This document shows, one piece after another, positions 8,169-16,766 of a stretch of DNA of 48,907 bases. This DNA is from an uncultured Thermomicrobiales bacterium (GTDB taxonomy: Bacteria; Chloroflexota; Chloroflexia; Thermomicrobiales; UBA6265). A program made the translations under genes and the position numbers. The notes beneath the pieces are model-generated. The model was not told where the DNA came from. It worked only from the letters and a program-made list of their open reading frames with translations, and made no database searches. Numbering within the stretch: the first letter of the stretch is position 1; every line of letters begins with the position of its first letter. The DNA lies in contig CADCWG010000317.1 in NCBI GenBank assembly GCA_902806335.1, positions 1 to 48,907 on the forward strand, in the 5' to 3' direction.

Positions 8169-9539
8169 GTGACGGGCAGAGCGGTCGGATCGGGGACGGG
8201 CGGCGGGCGACGCGGGGGTGGGGGCCGGTCGCGGGCGCGGCGACGGTACCCGCGCTGGGTCCCGGAGGTCCTGGCCCGGAACCCGACCTACCGCCGGTAC
8301 TGGCTGAGCCAGGTCGTCTCCCTGACCGGAACCTGGATGCAGCAGGTCGCGCTGTCGCTCGTGGTCCTGACGCTGACCTCGTCGGCCGTCGCGATCGGCG
8401 CGATCAGCGTCGTCTCCTCGCTGCCGATGCTGCTGCTGACGCTCAACGGCGGCGTCCTCGCCGACCGGTACGACAAGCGCCGGATCCTGCTCGTGACCCA
8501 GTCACTGCTGGGGGTCTACGCGCTGGTCTTCGCCGGGCTCCTGATCGCCGACGTGGTCGCCTACTGGCACATCGTCGTCCTCGCGGTGCTGGCGGGGATC
8601 ACCGCCGCCTACGAGATGCCGGCGAGCCAGGCGTTCACGCCGGAGCTAGTCGACCGGGAGGACCTCCCCCAGGCGATCGCCCTCAACGGCGCGGCCTTCA
8701 ACGGCGCCCGGCTGTTGGGCCCGGCGGCGGCGGGACTGGTGATCGCGGTCTCGAGCCTGGTCGCGGCCTTCCTTGCGAACGCGCTCTCCTTCCTGGTGGT
8801 GCTCGCCGCCCTCGTCGGGATGCGCTCCCGGCCCGTCACCCGGCACGCGATGCCGGCGCGCGTCGGGGCGGCCCTCCGTGAGGGGATCGGCTACGTCCGG
8901 GCCCAGCCGGCGCTCGTGGGGTTGACGGCGCTGGTCGGCCTGACATCACTCCTGGTCTTCCCGCACCTCTTCGTGCTGCTGCCCCTGTACGTCACGGACG
9001 TGCTTGGCGCCCGGGACGTCTGGGTCGGGGTGATGGTGTCGTGCGCCGGTGGCGGCTCGCTAGCCGGCACGATCGCGCTGCTGCGGGGCGACCGCGGCGA
9101 CGCGGCGGTCCTGCGTCGGCTCCGCTTCTCGGCCGCCGGGGTCGCGACGGGGCTGCTCGCGCTGGGCCTGGCCCGGTCGCCCTGGCTGGCGGCGCCGGCC
9201 GCCGCGCTGCTCTCCTGCTCCGTGTCGCTGGCGATGGCCCAGGCCGCGACGACGGTCCAGCAGCGCTCTCCCGATGCCCTGCGGGGTCGGGTGATGAGTG
9301 TCCACGGCATGGCCTTCAGCGGCGTGCTGCCGTTCGCGGTGGTGCTCGTCTCCGGAGCATCCGAACTGATCGGCCAGCCGACGACGATGCTGGCCTCGGC
9401 CGCCTTCTATGTGGTCGGGGCCACGTTCCTCTACCGCCACTACACCCGGCCCGGTCTGGCGGCCACGCCGACGTCGACCTTCAGCGGGCTGGACGAGCGC
9501 GCGCCGCTCGCTGGGCGACCGACCGCCAGGGCACACTGA
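8169..9539 (+). CDS. MFS transporter, enterobactin-exporter (MFS_3) type
   Basis: A 456-residue, 12-segment major facilitator of the MFS_3 group (EntS and related multidrug or siderophore exporters). The opening NPTYRRYWLSQVVSLTGTWM is typical of the group, and the loop 2-3 motif GGVLADRYDKRRILL is the signature motif A. The second half begins near residue 215. The GTG at 8169 has GGTGAGG eight bases upstream and is preferred over an in-frame GTG at 8118. A basic, Gly-rich cytoplasmic N-terminus of about 35 residues precedes the first helix. It starts 78 bases after the methyltransferase, so the two may share a transcript. The substrate is unknown. Confidence 0.9.
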   Translation: MTGRAVGSGTGGGRRGGGGRSRARRRYPRWVPEVLARNPTYRRYWLSQVVSLTGTWMQQVALSLVVLTLTSSAVAIGAISVVSSLPMLLLTLNGGVLADRYDKRRILLVTQSLLGVYALVFAGLLIADVVAYWHIVVLAVLAGITAAYEMPASQAFTPELVDREDLPQAIALNGAAFNGARLLGPAAAGLVIAVSSLVAAFLANALSFLVVLAALVGMRSRPVTRHAMPARVGAALREGIGYVRAQPALVGLTALVGLTSLLVFPHLFVLLPLYVTDVLGARDVWVGVMVSCAGGGSLAGTIALLRGDRGDAAVLRRLRFSAAGVATGLLALGLARSPWLAAPAAALLSCSVSLAMAQAATTVQQRSPDALRGRVMSVHGMAFSGVLPFAVVLVSGASELIGQPTTMLASAAFYVVGATFLYRHYTRPGLAATPTSTFSGLDERAPLAGRPTARAH

Positions 9540-9588
9540 GCCGGAATCCGCCGTTTCGATGGTCGTAGGGGGGTGCGGGGATGGCCCG

Positions 9589-9731
9589 TACCAAGCTCGG
9601 CTGATCAGTGGTGGTATCGGGGGTGGCGGGACGGCCCGTCCGCCCGGGGCAAGCCCCGTAGTCAGCGGCTCAGGGACGAAGCCGGCTGGGGTAGCCGGGC
9701 GCCAGGCCACTGCAGCCACCCGGACCTCGCG
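9589..9731 (-). repeat. dispersed intergenic element, copy R2
   Basis: In reverse orientation. The core reads CCGCCCGGGGCAAGCCCC, and the block CTGATCAGTGGTGGTATCGG (9601-9620) matches R7. The ends are eroded: TACCAAGCTCGGCTGATCAG on the left and CCACCCGGACCTCGCGT on the right. It lies between the convergent MFS gene (ends 9539) and secreted-protein gene (ends 9825). Confidence 0.75.
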
Positions 9732-9824
9732 TGACCGGTCGCGACAAGGAGTCCGCGACCGCGCCAGCCTGCGAGCACCGGGTCGACCGGGGTCCGTCGG
9801 CGCCTCCCCGTCGGAGCGTGGTCG

Positions 9825-10514
9825 CTACGGCGCGGGCGTGGCGGGGGTGACCTCGACCGGAATCGTCTCGTCGATCAGGAACGACCCGTCGGTGGGTCCC
9901 GGGGCGAAGACGACGTAGTTGACCGTTCGGTCGACGTTGGTCGTCGTGACCAGGGCGCCGACGCGGCCATCGCCGAGCACCTGGATCTGCTCGATGGCGT
10001 CGAGCGAGGTGCGCCGGCTGGGCGGCAGCGCGAACGGCGTGGCGAGCGCGTCGTAGTAGTCCCGCCGCAACTCCGGCACCCCGGCGTCCGCGAGCAGGCC
10101 CGCCAGGAAGCGGTCGGTGTAGAAGGCGAACGAGGCGAGGGTATCGCCGGCGTTGAGGCAGGCCAGGTTGCCACGCATCGTCGCGGTGACGGCGGCGACG
10201 GTCTCCGCGTCGGCTGGGTCGCCCGAGGGCGGAACGAACGCGGTCGGGCTGGCGGCCGGAGAAGCGGGGGTGGCCGGCGGTGGCGCCGCCGCGGTCGGGA
10301 TCGCCTCCAGCGGGGGCCGCTGACCGGTGCACTCGTCCGGCGAGGGCGCATCGCGGCCCGCCGATGCCGACTCGGGCGAGGGCGTGCCCGCCTGCACCCA
10401 CGGTATGGGCGAACCCGTCGCCGCGGCGGCGAGGGTGACGCTCAGCAGCCACGCCGCGGAGACGGCGAGACAGACCAGGGCGCGCAGGGTCGCGGACGGC
10501 GAACGGCGGTTCAT
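9825..10514 (-). CDS. secreted protein with NTF2-like region, unknown function
   Basis: The 229-residue product has a clear signal peptide (MNRRSPSATLRALVCLAVSA, then hydrophobic residues to TLAAAATG at about 34), a low-complexity Pro/Ala/Ser linker (about 40-95) and a globular part with ATMRGNLACLNAGDTLASFA and a two-stranded end, resembling NTF2/SnoaL-like proteins. The C-terminus is PVEVTPATPAP. It has the same organisation as the larger gene at 435-1643 but without the cupredoxin-like tail, so the two may be distant paralogues. The ATG at 10514 is the only start that keeps the signal peptide intact. Probably extracytoplasmic; no enzymatic motif is seen. Confidence 0.7.
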   Translation of the reverse strand: MNRRSPSATLRALVCLAVSAAWLLSVTLAAAATGSPIPWVQAGTPSPESASAGRDAPSPDECTGQRPPLEAIPTAAAPPPATPASPAASPTAFVPPSGDPADAETVAAVTATMRGNLACLNAGDTLASFAFYTDRFLAGLLADAGVPELRRDYYDALATPFALPPSRRTSLDAIEQIQVLGDGRVGALVTTTNVDRTVNYVVFAPGPTDGSFLIDETIPVEVTPATPAP

Positions 10515-10843
10515 CTGGAGTCCCCGTCTACGGGCTCGCGTGTGGGTGCTGCCGCCAGGCGGTCGCCCGGCGGGACCCCGGCGAGCATAGTCGATCCCGC
10601 TCGTCTCCCAGCGGCGCCCGCCCCGGACGTTGGTCCCGACCGCCGCCGTGCCGGCGCCCCAGAGCATGGCCCAGCGACCGCCGTCGTCGGTCCTGATGCC
10701 GCGCAGACTGCTCCCTGCCTACCGAACGCGACCGCGCGGCACGACGATGAGCCTGCCGACCGCGAGCCCGACCGGACAGGCGCCTCCGCCCGGGCGCCCA
10801 CCCGCCGGGCCTGATCGTCTTCCGCCGTCTGGGAGGGGGAGGT
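10515..10843. other. intergenic region, nothing recognised
   Basis: Lies between two minus-strand genes and should hold the promoter of the secreted-protein gene on its left and the 3' end of the amidohydrolase gene on its right. Open frames are present in several phases but none has a ribosome site or protein-like composition. No strong hairpin or promoter was recognised. Confidence 0.35.
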
Positions 10844-12259
10844 TCACGCCGGAGGATCCGCGTCCCCCTCACCATACCCGCGCGGCAAGAAGCGGCCCGA
10901 GCCGGGCTCGGCGGTGATCCGGGCGGCGCCCGACGCGCGGTCGTCGTAGACGGTCTCGCCGCGCCGGATCGTGCGCACCACGCGGCCGGTCAGCCGGCGC
11001 CCCGCGTACGGCGTCCAGGGCTGCCGGTGGAACGCGTCGGCGTCGCGGACCTCCCACTCCCGCCGCGGGTCGAGCAGCACCAGGTCGGCGTCGCCGCCGA
11101 CCGCGATCGTCCCCTTGCGCGGGTAGAGGCCGAAGATCCGGGCGGGATTAGCCGCGATCTGGCGGACGAACTGGGCGAGTCCCATCCCCCGTCGCACGAC
11201 CGCCGCGTCGAAGAAGGCCGGCAGGAGCGTCTGCACACCGGGCAGCCCGAGCGGCGCCGCGAAGATGTCGTCGGCCCCGGCCGCCTTGCTGGCCACGGTG
11301 TAGCCGCAGTGGTCGGAGCAGATCAGGTCGACCGTCTCGTCGAGGACGGCATCCCAGATCGCCGCCACCTCCTCGGGCTCGCGCAGGGCCGGCGCGCAGC
11401 GGGCGAAGCCGGCGAGGCGCTGGAGGTCGTCCGTGTCGAGCACCAGGTACTGGGGGCAGGTCTCGCAGGTGACCCGGACGCCGCGGGCGCGGGCGTCCGC
11501 GATCAGCCGCAGGGCACCGGCCGAGGCGACGTGGCAGATGTGGACCCAGCAGCCGGTGGCCTCGGCCAGCGCGAGCACCGTCCCGACGGCGACCGTCTCC
11601 ACGAGGGGAGGTCGCGACTCCGCGTGGGCCAGGGGGTCCCGCCGGCCGCCCGCCCGGAGACCGGCGATCCCCGCCTTGACCAGGGCGTCGTTCTCGGCGT
11701 GGATGCCGTAGGGAAGCCCCGTGGGCGCGATCGCGGTCATCGCCGCGAGGAGCTGGGCGTCGTCCACCGCCGGGAAGGATCGGCTCGAGGACGCCATGAA
11801 GCTCTTGTAGGCGGCGGCCCCCTCGGCGGCCATGGCGGTGAGCTCGTCTGCGGTCTGGTCCGGTGCCCCGATCACCCCGCCCCAGAGTGCCGTGTCCGCG
11901 ATCGCGGAGACCCCGACCCGTGCCCGCTTGTCGCGGAACTGCGCGGCCGTGACGGTGGTCGGGGACGCCTGGGGCATCTCGACGACGGTCGTGATCCCGC
12001 CGGCGACCGCCGCCGCGCCCCCGGTCGCGAACCCTTCGAGCAACTCGTCGGCGGGCTCCCAGAAGTGCGTGTGCGCGTCGATCCCGCCGGGCAGCACGAG
12101 CAGCCCGGCGGCGTCGATCCTCTCGTCGGCGGCGACGTCCGCGGCGTCGAGGGCGATCGTCGCCACCCGCTCGCCCTCGAGGACGAGGTCGGCGCGGACT
12201 GCGCCGTGCTCGGTCACGACGGTCCCGCCCGCGACGACGGTTCGAACCGGGGTGGGCAT
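10844..12259 (-). CDS. cyclic amidohydrolase, allantoinase/dihydroorotase family
   Basis: A 471-residue TIM-barrel amidohydrolase that would open a cyclic amide ring such as allantoin, hydantoin or a dihydropyrimidine. Metal ligands visible: HTH in GIDAHTHFWEP, the Lys to be carboxylated in AAYKSFMAS, His in GIHAEND and HICHVASA, and Asp in ICSDHCGY. The block VTCETCPQYLVLDTDDL and the LREPEE segment are most like allantoinase (AllB), but the DHCGY region is unusual for it, so substrate is left open. The C-terminal GDADLVLLDP strand is the normal amidohydrolase cap. The ATG at 12259 begins a typical N-terminus; a longer open frame upstream is low-complexity. It lies downstream of an ABC ATPase on the same strand, likely one operon. 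Confidence 0.88.
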   Translation of the reverse strand: MPTPVRTVVAGGTVVTEHGAVRADLVLEGERVATIALDAADVAADERIDAAGLLVLPGGIDAHTHFWEPADELLEGFATGGAAAVAGGITTVVEMPQASPTTVTAAQFRDKRARVGVSAIADTALWGGVIGAPDQTADELTAMAAEGAAAYKSFMASSSRSFPAVDDAQLLAAMTAIAPTGLPYGIHAENDALVKAGIAGLRAGGRRDPLAHAESRPPLVETVAVGTVLALAEATGCWVHICHVASAGALRLIADARARGVRVTCETCPQYLVLDTDDLQRLAGFARCAPALREPEEVAAIWDAVLDETVDLICSDHCGYTVASKAAGADDIFAAPLGLPGVQTLLPAFFDAAVVRRGMGLAQFVRQIAANPARIFGLYPRKGTIAVGGDADLVLLDPRREWEVRDADAFHRQPWTPYAGRRLTGRVVRTIRRGETVYDDRASGAARITAEPGSGRFLPRGYGEGDADPPA

Positions 12260-12441
12260 GGCGTTCCTCGGGGTGGGGCGGGGCGTGGGGCCGGCGGGAT
12301 AGTACCGAGCGGTCGTCCGGTCGTCTATGCCATGGCAGCGCCGCCCGCGGTGGCCGCGACCGGGGGCCGACGCGTCGCCCCGCCCGCACCGGCCCGTCGC
12401 AATCGGCTGCCCCACCCCACATCCAATGCTGACTGTCCCGG

Positions 12442-13314
12442 TCAGAGCGCCCCGGTGGCATGGAGGGCCCGCCGAACGTGGGCGGTGGCCCGCGTGAAGG
12501 GCTCCCCGTCGAGCACCTCGAGGGTGCGGGGACGGGGGAGGTCAACGGCGAGGATGTCCGCGATCGTGCCCGGACGAGGCGTCATGGTCACCACGCGGTC
12601 GGCGAGGAAGACCGCCTCGGCGACGCTGTGGGTGACGAGCAGGACGGTGGTCGGGGGTGCCGCCGGGCGGTCCGATCGCCCGGCGGCCGTCCCGCCGGAC
12701 GGGGGCGTCACGGGTGCCCGCCAGATCCGCTGGAGTTCGACCGCCATCCGCTCCCGGAGCAGGGCGTCGAGCGCGCCGAACGGCTCGTCAAGGAGGAGGA
12801 TCGGCGGGTCGTGGGCGAGCGCGCGGGCGAGCGCGACGCGCTGCTGCATCCCCCCCGACAGCTCGGACGGGTAGCGGCCACCGAAGCCGGCGAGCCCGAC
12901 GAGGTCGAGCAGCGCCGCCTCGCGCGCCCGCGCCGCGTCCCTGGGCAGCCGGAGGACCTCGGCCGGCAGCCGGAGGTTGCCGGCGACCGTGCGCCAGGGG
13001 AGGAGGACGGGGCGCTGGAAGGCGAGCCCGACGTCGGACCGCGGGCCGCGGACGCGCTCGCCGCGGACGACGACCTCGCCGGCATCCGCGCCGGTCAGGC
13101 CGGCCACTAGGCGCAGCAGCGTGCTCTTGCCGCAGCCGCTGGGCCCGACGATGGCGACGAACTCGCCGGTCCGGACCGCGAGGTCGACGGCCTTCAGCGC
13201 CACGGTCGGCGGCAGGCCGCGCCGTGCCGGGTACGTCTTCGCCACCCCCGACAGCCGAACGGCGGGCACGGCAGCGTCAGGGTTGGGGATGCCGACCGGC
13301 GCGGGTGTCCTCAC
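12442..13314 (-). CDS. ABC transporter ATP-binding protein, NitT/TauT (SsuB/TauB-like) type
   Basis: About 290 residues with Walker A GPSGCGKST, Q-loop FQRPVLLPWRTV, signature LSGGMQQRVALARAL, Walker B LLLDEPFGALDALLRE and switch His in VTHSVAEAV. The FQRPVLLPWRTV and DEPFGALDALLRE wording is characteristic of ATPases importing nitrate, sulfonates, taurine or pyrimidine precursors. A low-complexity insertion (GGTAAGRSDRPAAPP) interrupts the region between Walker B and the switch His. The start may be the GTG at 13314 or at 13350. No matching permease or binding protein lies in the window, so it is an orphan here. With the amidohydrolase downstream, import of a ring compound is a reasonable guess. 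Confidence 0.88.
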   Translation of the reverse strand: MRTPAPVGIPNPDAAVPAVRLSGVAKTYPARRGLPPTVALKAVDLAVRTGEFVAIVGPSGCGKSTLLRLVAGLTGADAGEVVVRGERVRGPRSDVGLAFQRPVLLPWRTVAGNLRLPAEVLRLPRDAARAREAALLDLVGLAGFGGRYPSELSGGMQQRVALARALAHDPPILLLDEPFGALDALLRERMAVELQRIWRAPVTPPSGGTAAGRSDRPAAPPTTVLLVTHSVAEAVFLADRVVTMTPRPGTIADILAVDLPRPRTLEVLDGEPFTRATAHVRRALHATGAL

Positions 13315-13351
13315 CGCGGCAGCGTACCCGACGCCGAGGGTGCTCCCCACG

Positions 13352-13393
13352 CCCGTGGGTTCCGCCCGGCGGGTCGCCCCACGGGTCTATACT
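13352..13393. promoter_or_regulatory. divergent promoter region with a palindromic operator-like site
   Basis: CCCGTGGG (13352-13359) and CCCACGGG (13378-13385) form perfect inverted arms 26 bp apart, next to a plus-strand -10-like TATACT (13388-13393). No good -35 was found. It sits in the roughly 85-120 bp gap between the divergent ATPase and MFS genes, where a shared regulator would bind. Confidence 0.35.
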
Positions 13394-13434
13394 TCCCGGA
13401 CGATACCGAGCGGAACGCTGTCGCGCTGGCGACG

Positions 13435-14781
13435 ATGAGGGTAGGTGGGGCCGTGGTCGCGGGGGCGCGAAGCTGGGTGGCGACGCCGGTCGGACGCGGC
13501 TTCGCGCTGATGGCGGGGACGACAGCCGCGTTCGGGTTCGCGCTCAACGCCCAGCAGAACATCGTCTCGAACTACTTCGAGCACGAGTTGGGGCTCTCCG
13601 GGGCCCAGTTCGGCTACATCACCGCGATCCGCGAGGTTCCCGGCTTCCTCCTCATCTTTCTGACCGCCCTCTTCTACCGGATGTCGCTGCCCCGCCTGAC
13701 GGCGGGGGCGCTGGTGCTGCTCGCCGCCGGCTACGCCCTCTTCGGCCTCTCGGACTCGTTCTGGAGCGTCGCCCCCTGGGTGATCCTCAGCTCGATGGGG
13801 TACCACACCTTCCTCCAGACCCAGTACGCGCTCGGGATGAGCCTGACGACGGAGGACAAGTCGGGCAGCATCCTCGGCCGCCTCGGGTCCGTCAGCCAGG
13901 GCGGGGCGTTGCTCGGCATGGTGGTCGTGCTGGTCGGCTTCGGGTTCGGCTGGCTCAGTTACCGGGCGACGTTCGTGCTCTGCGGGGCGGCGGCCCTGAC
14001 GGCCGCGCTGCTGGTGGTCCGGTTCCCCCACTTCCACGACGGCGAGATCCGCGAGCGGGCCGCCCGCCGCGACCCGATCGTCCTCCGCCGCGACTACCGG
14101 CTCTACTACGCGCTCAGCCTGCTCGACGGGGCACGGCAGCAGATCTTCTTCTCGTTCGGGCTCTGGGTGCTCGTCGACCACTTCGGGCTCGACGTGCCGG
14201 CGATCTCCGCGACCCTGCTCGGGATCACCGCGGCCAGCATGGTGACCGGACCGTGGATCGGCCGGCAGCTCGACCGGCACGGCGAGCGGCAGGTCCTCGG
14301 GGCGGTCAACATCGCCTACATCGTGGCCCTGCTCGGCTACGCCCTGATCGACAACGTCTTCGCCGCCCTCGCCTGCTACGTCGTCTACTCGTTCATCTTC
14401 CCGCTCAGCGCGATGGGGGCGGCGACCTACCTGCGGAAGATCGCCCCGACGGCCGACGTCGCACCCTCCCTGGCGATGGGCCTGACGATGCAGCACGCGG
14501 CGGCGGTCATCGTGCCCGTGGCGACGGGCTTCGTGCTCAACTACGTCGGCTACCAGGTGCCGTTCCTGGTGGCGGTCGGCTTCGCGCTGCTCACGCTGCC
14601 GATCACCCGCCGCCTCGCGCCCGAATCCCAGAAGTCGCCGGCGCGCCGCCGGGAGGACGAGGAGCGCTCGGCCGGGCTGGCCGGCGGGCCGGTCCCGGCC
14701 GGCGCCGGCACGGGCGCCTTCAGCGCCCCGACCCCAGGCACCCCGGCGGGCGGGCTTGCCGAGGGGACGGCGACGGACTGA
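13435..14781 (+). CDS. MFS transporter
   Basis: A 448-residue major facilitator with twelve hydrophobic segments. The first helix is ALMAGTTAAFGFALNAQQ; LGLSGAQFGYITAIREVPGF marks the helix 1-2 region, and the central loop (about 205-220, HDGEIRERAARRDPIVLRRD) divides the halves. The second half has GPWIGRQLDRHGERQ in the motif A position. The C-terminal 55 residues are a charged then Gly/Pro/Ala-rich cytoplasmic tail. The ATG at 13435 is the natural start. It is divergent from the ABC ATPase and is followed 223 bases later by a second, different MFS gene. Substrate unknown; linked by position to the amidohydrolase cluster. Confidence 0.88.
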   Translation: MRVGGAVVAGARSWVATPVGRGFALMAGTTAAFGFALNAQQNIVSNYFEHELGLSGAQFGYITAIREVPGFLLIFLTALFYRMSLPRLTAGALVLLAAGYALFGLSDSFWSVAPWVILSSMGYHTFLQTQYALGMSLTTEDKSGSILGRLGSVSQGGALLGMVVVLVGFGFGWLSYRATFVLCGAAALTAALLVVRFPHFHDGEIRERAARRDPIVLRRDYRLYYALSLLDGARQQIFFSFGLWVLVDHFGLDVPAISATLLGITAASMVTGPWIGRQLDRHGERQVLGAVNIAYIVALLGYALIDNVFAALACYVVYSFIFPLSAMGAATYLRKIAPTADVAPSLAMGLTMQHAAAVIVPVATGFVLNYVGYQVPFLVAVGFALLTLPITRRLAPESQKSPARRREDEERSAGLAGGPVPAGAGTGAFSAPTPGTPAGGLAEGTATD

Positions 14782-14784
14782 GTC

Positions 14785-14801
14785 CCGCACCGGTCGTGCG
14801 G
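14785..14801 (+). terminator. short hairpin after the MFS gene
   Basis: CCGCAC and GTGCGG pair around a five-base loop just past the stop at 14781. It is short and lacks a T run, so it would be a weak terminator. Confidence 0.3.
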
Positions 14802-14823
14802 ATTGAACGACCGCCGGAACGGG

Positions 14824-14838
14824 TCGGTTCGGAACCGA
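14824..14838. promoter_or_regulatory. 15-bp palindrome upstream of the second MFS gene
   Basis: TCGGTTC-G-GAACCGA is a perfect odd-centred palindrome about 165 bases before the next gene. It has the size of a regulator-binding site. No promoter boxes were recognised beside it. Confidence 0.25.
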
Positions 14839-15004
14839 TCGGCCGGGGGCAAGAGCCGACGGGGCGAGGCGCGGAGATCGTCGCGGGCGGCCAACGCCGC
14901 GGGAGGCGACCGCCTCGGGAAGCGAACCCTGCGCCGGGCGCGGTCCGCCGCGAGTTTGTCCCGGGCAGCGTGGTCGGAGCGACGGTAGCCAAGGAGTCTC
15001 AGCA

Positions 15005-16321
15005 GTGACGGCCACGGCGACGCGGGACGCGACCAGGGACGACCCGCTCGCCGGCGATCACAAGGACGACGTTTATCCCACCTCCCGGGCGTCGGCTCCC
15101 GTAGCCGTCCCGGCGGGACGACTCGCGGCGCTGCGCAACCGGCCGCTGACGACGCTGATGCTCGGGCACTTCACGGTCGACATGTACGTCGGCCTGCTGC
15201 CCGTCCTCTATCCCCTCCTGACCGACCGCTTCGACCTCGACCTGGCCACGGTCGGACTCGTCTCGCTGGCCTACACGGGGGTCGCCTCGATCTCCCAGCC
15301 CCTCTTCGGCTGGGTGGCCGACCGCTACGGCACGCGGTTCACCGGCCTGACCCTGATCTGGACCGCGCTGACCTTCGCGACGATCGGCTTCGCGCCGACG
15401 TTCGAGGTGCTCGTCGCCCTCGCGGCGCTGGCCGGGCTGGGCTCGGGCGCCTTCCACCCGCTCGGGGCGGTCAACGCCAGCGCGGTGATCCCCGAGGGCC
15501 AGCGCAACACCGCGATGTCGGTCTACGTGACCGGCGGCACGCTCGGGGTCGCCCTGGGTCCCCTGGTCGGGGCGGTCCTGTTCGGCGTCTTCGGCGTCCG
15601 AGGGACGGCGCTGATGGTCCTGCCCGGGCTCAGCATCGCCTTCTGGCTGCTGCGGGAGATGCGCGGCATCGCCCTGCCACGACCGGTCCGTCGGAGGGAC
15701 GGCGACGGGGCGATCACCGCCCCGCTGCCGATCGGCGCGCTCGCCGTCGTCGTCGGCGTGATGATGCTCCGGATGTGGACGATCTTCGGCATCCAGGCCT
15801 TCATCCCCACCTGGTACAAGCAGCTGGGGTACGGATCGTCGTTCTACGGCCCGCTGGCGACCACGATCGTGCTCGCGAGCGCCGTCGGGGCGATCGGCTC
15901 CGGCACGCTCGCCGACCGCTTCGGCCGGCGAACGGTGATCCTCGCCTCGCTCTGGCTGTCGATCCCGGTGGTCCTCCTCTTCTCGGCCTTCACCGGGCCG
16001 ATCGCCTTCGTCACCGGCGCGCTGATCGGCCTCCTCGGCGCGTCGACCGGGCCGCTGCTGCTGGTGATGGCCCAGCAGCTGATGCGCGGCCGGGCGGGGA
16101 TGGCCTCCGGGGTCGTGCTCGGGCTCGGGTTCGTGACCGGCGCGCTGGGGGTCCCGGTGCTCGGCGCGCTGGCCGACCAGATCGGGATCGCCGCCGCGAT
16201 GCGGGCCCAGGTCCTGGTCGTGGTCGCCACGATCGCCCTCGCCTGGCTGCTCCCGTCCGAGCGGCGGGTGCGCGAGCTCGCCGACTCGACGCCCGCTCAG
16301 TCCGTGCCCGTCCGACAGTAA
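15005..16321 (+). CDS. MFS transporter, fosmidomycin-resistance (Fsr)-like
   Basis: A 438-residue, 12-segment transporter. LGHFTVDMYVGLLPVLYPLL in the first helix, motif A GWVADRYGTRFTG and the AFHPLGAVNASAVIPEGQRN segment are close to the Fsr/AraJ-type group, where AFHPxG is characteristic. The second-half motif is GTLADRFGRRTVI. The GTG at 15005 has AAGGAG eight bases upstream, a strong start. A 40-residue polar N-terminus precedes helix 1. It may export a toxic small molecule; the true substrate cannot be read from sequence. The two neighbouring MFS genes are not close duplicates. Confidence 0.88.
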   Translation: MTATATRDATRDDPLAGDHKDDVYPTSRASAPVAVPAGRLAALRNRPLTTLMLGHFTVDMYVGLLPVLYPLLTDRFDLDLATVGLVSLAYTGVASISQPLFGWVADRYGTRFTGLTLIWTALTFATIGFAPTFEVLVALAALAGLGSGAFHPLGAVNASAVIPEGQRNTAMSVYVTGGTLGVALGPLVGAVLFGVFGVRGTALMVLPGLSIAFWLLREMRGIALPRPVRRRDGDGAITAPLPIGALAVVVGVMMLRMWTIFGIQAFIPTWYKQLGYGSSFYGPLATTIVLASAVGAIGSGTLADRFGRRTVILASLWLSIPVVLLFSAFTGPIAFVTGALIGLLGASTGPLLLVMAQQLMRGRAGMASGVVLGLGFVTGALGVPVLGALADQIGIAAAMRAQVLVVVATIALAWLLPSERRVRELADSTPAQSVPVRQ

Positions 16322-16350
16322 CTGCCGGCGGGCGGCAGGCGAGTCTTCTC

Positions 16351-16499
16351 ATTCGGAATCCGGCTGGTCGCTGTCGCTGCCGGGGGAACGTCGGCGGCCG
16401 GGTGCGCCGGTGGCCGAGCATCGGACTCAAGCACCAAGCCGGCTGAAGCCGGCGGCGGATCTGCCTGGCAGAGTCCAGGCAATCACCCGGATGCTGTAT
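16351..16499 (-). repeat. dispersed intergenic element, copy R3 (degraded core)
   Basis: Both ends are recognisable: ATTCGGAATCCGGCTGGTCG (16351-16370) and AATCACCCGGATGCTGTAT (16481-16499). The sub-terminal block AAGCCGGCTGAAGCCGGC matches other copies, but the GGGGCAAGCCCC core is lost. It begins 30 bases after the stop of the Fsr-like gene. Confidence 0.65.
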
Positions 16500-16587
16500 C
16501 CGCTCGCCCGCCCACCGCACCGCGTGCCGGCTCCCCGCGGCACGGCTCGCTGGGGCCTGCCCGGACTGGTCCGACGGCATTGGTCCC

Positions 16588-16640
16588 ATCACGTAGGTCC
16601 GACGCCGCGCGCCCACCGGGCGACGCGGCGTTTACGTGAT
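16588..16640 (+). terminator. large nested hairpin
   Basis: An outer stem (ATCACGTA 16588-16595 with TACGTGAT 16633-16640) encloses an inner stem (ACGCCGCG and CGCCC with GGGCG and CGCGGCGT, one bulged A). It may end transcription from the Fsr-like gene or lie in the leader of the next gene, whose start is 127 bases away. Confidence 0.45.
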
Positions 16641-16766
16641 CTCACGGATGTTCCCCGTCCCCGCCAGCCCCAGGATGGATGTGGGGCAAGCGAGTGACGG
16701 AGCGGGAACCGGCGGCACCCACCGCGACCCGCGTGGCGGGCCGAAGAGGCCCAGCGGAGGAACACC

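Noticed and set aside
11027-12874. 615-codon plus-strand open frame opposite the amidohydrolase
   Set aside because: The minus strand encodes a clear amidohydrolase and an ABC ATPase with all motifs; the plus frame is an antisense shadow.
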